The translations under genes were made by a program, and so were the position numbers. From Paguma larvata (Eukaryota; Chordata; Mammalia; Carnivora; Viverridae): a DNA stretch of 64,000 bases. Below, piece by piece: positions 59,220 to 64,000 of the stretch (position 1 is its first letter; each line of letters opens with the position of its first letter). The stretch spans positions 23,604,589 through 23,668,588 of the forward strand of contig CM057837.1 of the NCBI GenBank assembly GCA_030068075.1, written 5' to 3'. The notes beneath the pieces are model-generated. The model was not told where the DNA came from. It saw only the letters and a list, made by a program, of their open reading frames with translations, and searched no databases.

Positions 59220-60240
59220 ACTCTTCTTTAATCTTCAATGTATTTACCGAGACCTCTGTGTTTTTACTGAGAATTTGCATTTTTCACTTGCTTTGCACAA
59301 GTTCACAATTGCCTATTGAAGCACTTTTATAATGGCTGCTCTCAAATCTTTGTTGGATCATTCTAGATGTGTGTTATCTCAGTGTTGCTATCCATCAATT
59401 GCCTTCTTTCATTCCAAGTGAGACGTCCTGGTTCTCTGTACGATGAGGGATGTTTAAAACCTGAACGTGCGGGTGTAATATGAGATTCTGGAGCATATTT
59501 GACTCTTGTGTTTTAGGAGGTCTCCTGTGACACCCTCTGGCAGGTGGCAAGATGCCACCTTGTCCCTTCTAGGTAGGGAGGGAATTCCAGGCTCTCCACT
59601 CAGTCTCACTGACACCAGAGCGGGAGGCGTCCTTGTTACGGCCAGGCAGGGCTGGAAGCTCTAGCTGTCCGCTTGGTCTCATGCCGCCCTGGCCGTGAGC
59701 GGCAGGGGTGCTCCTTCCGCTCCCCGAGTTGCCTCCACTGACACTGAGGTAGGGCGGGTGGCCTTGTTACTCCTGAGCAGCAGTGAAAGTCTTACCTTCC
59801 CACGACACCTCCTCTAACACTACCCCAGTGAGGATGGGGAGAGGAACCCCGTAATCCCCGGATGGCAGACAAGTCCAGGCTCCCCGGGTGTTCCGCATCA
59901 ACGCCGGGAAGACGGGCTTGTGACTCTGGGTCCCATCTTTCCACCGGGCGTGTTCGGACAACCCCCGGAGGGGAGGGCTTAGAGCATCTCATTACAGTCA
60001 GGTGATGGAGAACGTGGCTCTCCACTTAGCCAGTCATTTGCTGACTGGAGCGGAGGTGGGGCTGCTGTTTTTCCTGTGACGCTTGGCAACAGTGGAGCTG
60101 TCCTCGTCCGTGAGGTTTCCGTGTTGCCAGGCTGCTCCCCTCTCCCGCTTCTTTGGGTGGACAGCCCAGGCTCCTTGGAGGCCTTTTTCTGTCTGCTGCC
60201 ACCCATGCTCCTGAGTTGCCAACCTTTCGGGGCATGCAGA
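59206..60240 (+). mobile_element. L1M GC-rich 3' UTR with tandem subrepeats
   Basis: After an AT-rich part ('ctctcaaatctttgttggat', 'tgagattctggagcatattt'), the sequence becomes a run of degenerate units around 'ctccactnnnctcactgacacc', 'ccttgttac' and 'caggctcc'. I know this pattern from old L1 3' UTRs. It explains the many overlapping minus-strand frames here. Confidence 0.7.
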
Positions 60241-60283
60241 CGGGAATATGGGAGGCAAAAAACTAAAACAAAAAAAATAAAAC

Positions 60284-60402
60284 AGGGGCGCCTGCCTGGC
60301 TCAGTCGGTCGCGCGTGTGGCTCTCCGTCTCCGGGTTATAAGTTCGAGCCCTGTGTTGGGTGTAAAGATGACTTAAAAATAAAATCTAAAAAAAAAAAAT
60401 AA
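60284..60402 (+). mobile_element. SINEC_a-type CAN-SINE
   Basis: Short form ending 'gttgggtgtaaagatgactt' plus AAAATCT and poly-A. The B-box-like ttataagttcgagccc is well kept. Confidence 0.88.
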
Positions 60403-60404
60403 TA

Positions 60405-60790
60405 GGGGCTCTTGAGTCACTCAGTCAGTTAAGTATCTCACTCTTCATTTTTTTTTAAATTTTTTTTAACATTTTTATTTATTTTTGAGAGACAGAGAGT
60501 AAGCAGTGGAAGGGCAGAGAGAGAGAGAGGGAGACACAGAATCTGAAGCAGGCTCCAGGCTCTGAGCTGTCAGAGCCCGACGCGGGGCTCGAACTCACAG
60601 ACTCTGAGATCATGACCTGAGCCGAAGTCGGCCGCTTAACCGACTGAGCCACCCAGGCGCCCCTCACTCTTCATTTTGACTCAGGTCATGATCTTATGTT
60701 TCGTGAGATGTAACCCCGTGTTGGGCTCAGCACAGACAGCGCAGAGCCTGCCTGGGATTCTTGCTCTCACTGAAAAGAATTTTTAAAACA
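60405..60790 (+). mobile_element. CAN-SINE split by a second SINE
   Basis: The head at 60405-60451 resumes at 60664. The interrupting minus-strand SINE occupies 60452-60663. The duplicated target tcactcttcatttt is at 60438-60451 and 60664-60677. Confidence 0.93.
60452..60663 (-). mobile_element. CAN-SINE nested in another SINE
   Basis: A full minus-strand copy ending aggcgcccc, flanked by a perfect 14-bp TSD within the host SINE. Confidence 0.94.
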
Positions 60791-61800
60791 CTTTTAAAAA
60801 TACATTTAGAATATAATAATAAGAAGAAGACAAAACTAGGGAACTCATGAGCCCGTTATTTCTTGGCTCCTGAGGTCTCTACTCTAGCCTGTTTGTCTTC
60901 TCCGCTGTACAAAGTCTTCTCATGTCTATTTTATATGTAATATTCAGGAGTTTTCTCTGTGCTTAGTGAGAGGGAAACAGAGAAGCGTGTCTATATCCCT
61001 TTTTTTTTTTTTTTTAAACTCAGCGACAGGACCTGTTCCTCTTTTCCCGTGTTGGTAAGTGCAGACCAACTGTTCTGCCGAGTGAATGTCCTGCAATTTG
61101 CTTGTGCGGGCCCCTATGAATGAACAATTTGATTATTTCCCAGCTTTTCCTAATAAACGATGCTGTCCTGAAAAGTCTGATTTATATATCTTTCTGCACT
61201 TTATCCTATTAATAAATTGCACATGGTAGAATATCAGCCAAAAGGTAAAACAAATTTTAGAAAGGTTTTGAATTGACACTAGGCCCAAAGGGTCCGTATG
61301 TTCCACTGTGACCACCTCTGGGTCTCCCTCTCCCACTGCCTTTGAAGATCTCGTTAACCCTGTAGTTACCTCTGTCCCCGTTCAAAGCCCCTCCTCCTCT
61401 TCAAGGCTCCCGTGCGCCTCACGTCAACCTGGTTCAGGTGTCAGCACCTGCTGGGTGCGGTTGTGAATCACCTGGGATGACCTTGAACCTGAAATGCACA
61501 GGGGGGGCTGGCCTCCACAGCTGCTTCGCTTGAGATGGAGACACTCAAGGGAAAAAGCCAGAAAGCTTCAGATAATACTGCAGGTACAGAGACTTCCTAT
61601 ATCTAGAAAGTGTCCATTTCTGGGCCTTCTCATAAAGTAGAAAGTACTTTTCCTTAGTACCTGAATACCAAACATCCCCCTACTCCATGGGATCCTAGAA
61701 CAAGCATCAGCTTCCAATATTCACGTGATCGTAGGGCCTTACTGATAAGAACAGGCCTAGTTTTTAAAATGTGAGCTGTGTATCATGTAAAAGGACTTTC

Positions 61801-62010
61801 TTTTTTAATGTTTATTTATTTTTGAGAGATGGGGAAACAAAGCTTGAGTGGGGGAGGGGCAGGGAGAGGGAGACACAGAATCCGAAGCAGGCTCCAGGCT
61901 CTGAGCTATCAGCACAGAGCCCGACCCGGGGCTCGAACTCACAGACCGTGAGATCATGACCTGAGCTGATGTTGGCCGCTTAACCGACTGAGCCACCCAG
62001 GCACTCCCCC
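61801..62010 (-). mobile_element. felid CAN-SINE
   Basis: A full-length minus-strand copy. The end is degraded to 'gcactcccc' and no clear TSD is seen. Confidence 0.92.
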
Positions 62011-63161
62011 CTTGTCCCTTTAACTTCAAGTCACAGGTTGGAGTTTCCAATTCTGTTTGCCCTTTTCCTTGGAACCCTTGAGCCCAGGAAGCCAGGGCAT
62101 CACAGGAAGCCCTGTTCTGTAATCCTCAAGGGACTCCAGGGAACTGAGACAGGCCTCTGGTCTGACAGGCACGTGCGGAGCCTCAAGATCCCACCTTGAC
62201 CAAGTGAGACGCTGCACGTCTTCACAGACGGTCTCGTAGATGCTGATGTACAACTAGTCAAGCGAGGAGCATGCGTAGAAAGGAGGAGGAGGCGGCTACC
62301 CTCCCTCCTCCTGTCGGAGACGTCCGTCTGTCCATCCCTCCCTTCCTGGAGGCCTCGGCGGCCTCCCCTGGCCACCCCCTGGCAGTATCTGGGGCCCAGC
62401 AGAGGGCCCGTCACGGTCTGCTGGCCACAGTTCTGGCAGCTCCTCGTGATGGAGGAGGCGGTAGGCCCGTCCCCAGCCGTGGAATCTAAGTGTCACCGCG
62501 GCAAACAAACTCATAGGCGTCCTGGAAGGTGTCCAATCTGTCCTTGACCTCCGGCTCTGTGACATGTTTCATGGGATTCGCAGGTCCCAGGTTTGTGAGG
62601 GTCTCTCTAGCGTGCACAACTCCTCTTAACCTCTGTCCTGGCCACAGGGCCTTGGCTTGGGCCCGCGTCGCTGCTCCTGACTGGCAGAGGCCCTCTCTTC
62701 TCTCCTGTCGTCTCTTCTTGTCCCCTCTCCAGAGTCTCTTGGACTCCTTCTCGCCCTCCTCTCCCTCTCCCCGGTGCTGCCTCCAGAGCAGGCCTGGGTC
62801 ACTCGCTGTTTTGTAGGATTCTGGGGTACAAGGCATGAGGGGGAGGGGCCCTCACAAAGACCCCACACTCAGGGTGGGAAACTTAACATTTTCAGATCTG
62901 TCCAGCCCAGGCAGGGAAGCTTAGGCAAGGCACCGCCTAGGCATTATAATGCAAAAGAAGGTCTTGTCCCCTTCCAGGCTTCCAGTCCTAAAACAAAAGC
63001 CCCCTACTCACTATCCTGCCCTCCAGCTACATTTGTTGCATACTTTTACTCAACAAGTATTTACTGAGTGCCAGGCACTATTCTGGATACCCGGGGTACA
63101 TCAGTGAAAAACCCCCCAAAGATCCAGTTCTAGTGCTTCTACAGTTTCCGTCCCATCTAGG

Positions 63162-63187
63162 TGGGGGAGGGGGGGTGGGTGGGAGGG
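63162..63187 (+). repeat. G-rich tract, predicted quadruplex
   Basis: GGGGGAGGGGGGG followed by TGGGTGGGAGGG gives at least four G3+ runs with one-base loops. Confidence 0.8.
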
Positions 63188-64000
63188 ACGGATAATAAAC
63201 AATAGACGTAATAACTGAGCAAATTATACGGTACATTTGAAGATGACAAAGTCACACCAAGTAAAAGGGATTAGTGACGCCAAGGAGGGGAGGGTGTGGT
63301 CAGGGCTGGTCTCAGGGAGAAGGTGACGTGTGTGCTCGCACTTGGACAAGGTCAATGAATGAGCTGTACGGAAGAGGCACCCGGGCAGGGTGGCTTGTGG
63401 AAAAGGGCCTCCCAGGCCCCTTGGAGATGGCATATTTCAACCTTTAGGTGCTAAAAAGACAGCAGCTGGACCTAAGAGTCTTTGAAAATGATTAAAACCA
63501 GGAAAAAGACAAAACCAAAAAACTCCAAAATAAGAAAACGACCATATTGTTATCAATGTTTAATCAAAGGTCCACACGAAATGTAACATCTGGTCAGCTC
63601 CCTTAGTTGTGAAATCGAGCGTTTGAATTTCACGACTTTGGAATTCCACGAGAAGGTTCCAGATATACATGACGGCTAAGAAATTATAGATAATTATTAT
63701 AATTCAAATGTTTCATACAGCCGAGTAATTTCCAGGCCGAACGTACAAAAGCCCTTTCAAAATGTATAGCAAAATGGAATGGCGCTGAGTTTTCCTGGGT
63801 TTGATGTGGCTGGGAGCAGGGCCTCTGAAAACGAGATTGGGCCCAATGTGGTCTTAAAATAGCCCTGCCCATCCACCTCTCGTGTTGGCATCGTCCCACA
63901 AAAGCAGGTCACGTCTTAGGCTGGCCCGAGTTCGTTGCAGACAAAACTCAGAGTTCGCCCACTCGGCGCAGAACCCATTACAGAGCAGGGACCGCCTCTC

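Larger units (their letters stand above)
45216..64000. other. intergenic sequence upstream of PLEKHA1
   Basis: No exon of a known gene is recognised here. In human the neighbour on this side is BTBD16, whose 3' end lies tens of kb away, so an empty 19 kb is expected (family knowledge, from memory). The interval has MaLR/ERVL-type LTRs, MIR and L2 fragments, about 14 SINEs, an L1 3' UTR and a GC-rich block at 51.35-51.85 kb. The stretches 49.0-49.9, 53.7-54.4, 56.1-57.0 and 62.0-63.0 kb have moderate GC, many chance frames and no family match. Confidence 0.65.

Overview
This is vertebrate nuclear DNA from a cat-like carnivore (Feliformia, most likely a felid). The main evidence is about 33 copies of a young tRNA-Lys-derived CAN-SINE whose body has the felid-type consensus: a head reading roughly GGCGCCTGGGTGGCTCAG, a 'GGGCTCTGTGCTGACAGC' middle, a (CT)n block and an A-rich AATAAA tail. 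Older MIR, L2, L1M, MER5A and MaLR-type repeats fill much of the rest. There is no prokaryotic, viral or plasmid architecture. Almost all short open frames in the window are chance frames or lie inside repeats.

The only protein-coding gene I can support is PLEKHA1 (TAPP1), on the minus strand and cut by the left edge. A CpG-island promoter and non-coding exon 1 lie at about 44.2-45.2 kb. The ATG exon is at 28305-28465. Six further coding exons follow at 23696-23752, 21259-21304, 17145-17242, 11351-11476, 7865-8008 and 6251-6319. Joined in order they give 681 nt = 227 codons with no frame break. This covers the complete first PH domain, the linker and the start of the phosphoinositide-binding second PH domain. 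The remaining exons must lie beyond position 1. TAPP1 is a cytosolic/plasma-membrane adaptor that reads PtdIns(3,4)P2 through its second PH domain.

Layout: 1-6250, partial intron 8 with two direct L1M 3' UTR copies. 6.3-28.3 kb, introns 2-7 with scattered SINEs, MIRs and an L1M block at 8.3-9.6 kb. 28.5-44.7 kb, the long intron 1, crowded with L1 3' fragments (31-37 kb) and a heavily nested L2/MER5A/SINE stack (37.4-39.4 kb). 44.2-45.2 kb, the promoter CpG island. 45.2-64 kb, apparently intergenic sequence upstream of PLEKHA1 with LTRs, MIR, L2, SINE pairs, a GC-rich block with CCAAT and TATA-like elements (51.35-51.85 kb), and an L1 GC-rich 3' UTR at 59.2-60.2 kb.

Points worth a second look: a possible 75-nt in-frame cassette exon in intron 2; a short uORF overlapping the PLEKHA1 start; a possible intronic polyadenylation product after exon 2; opposed ZNF143-type motifs in the CpG island; a local direct duplication in intron 4; several cleanly reconstructable nested transposon insertions; and the GC-rich block with AT-rich transcription-factor motifs at 51.4 kb. 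I found no previously undescribed biological system.
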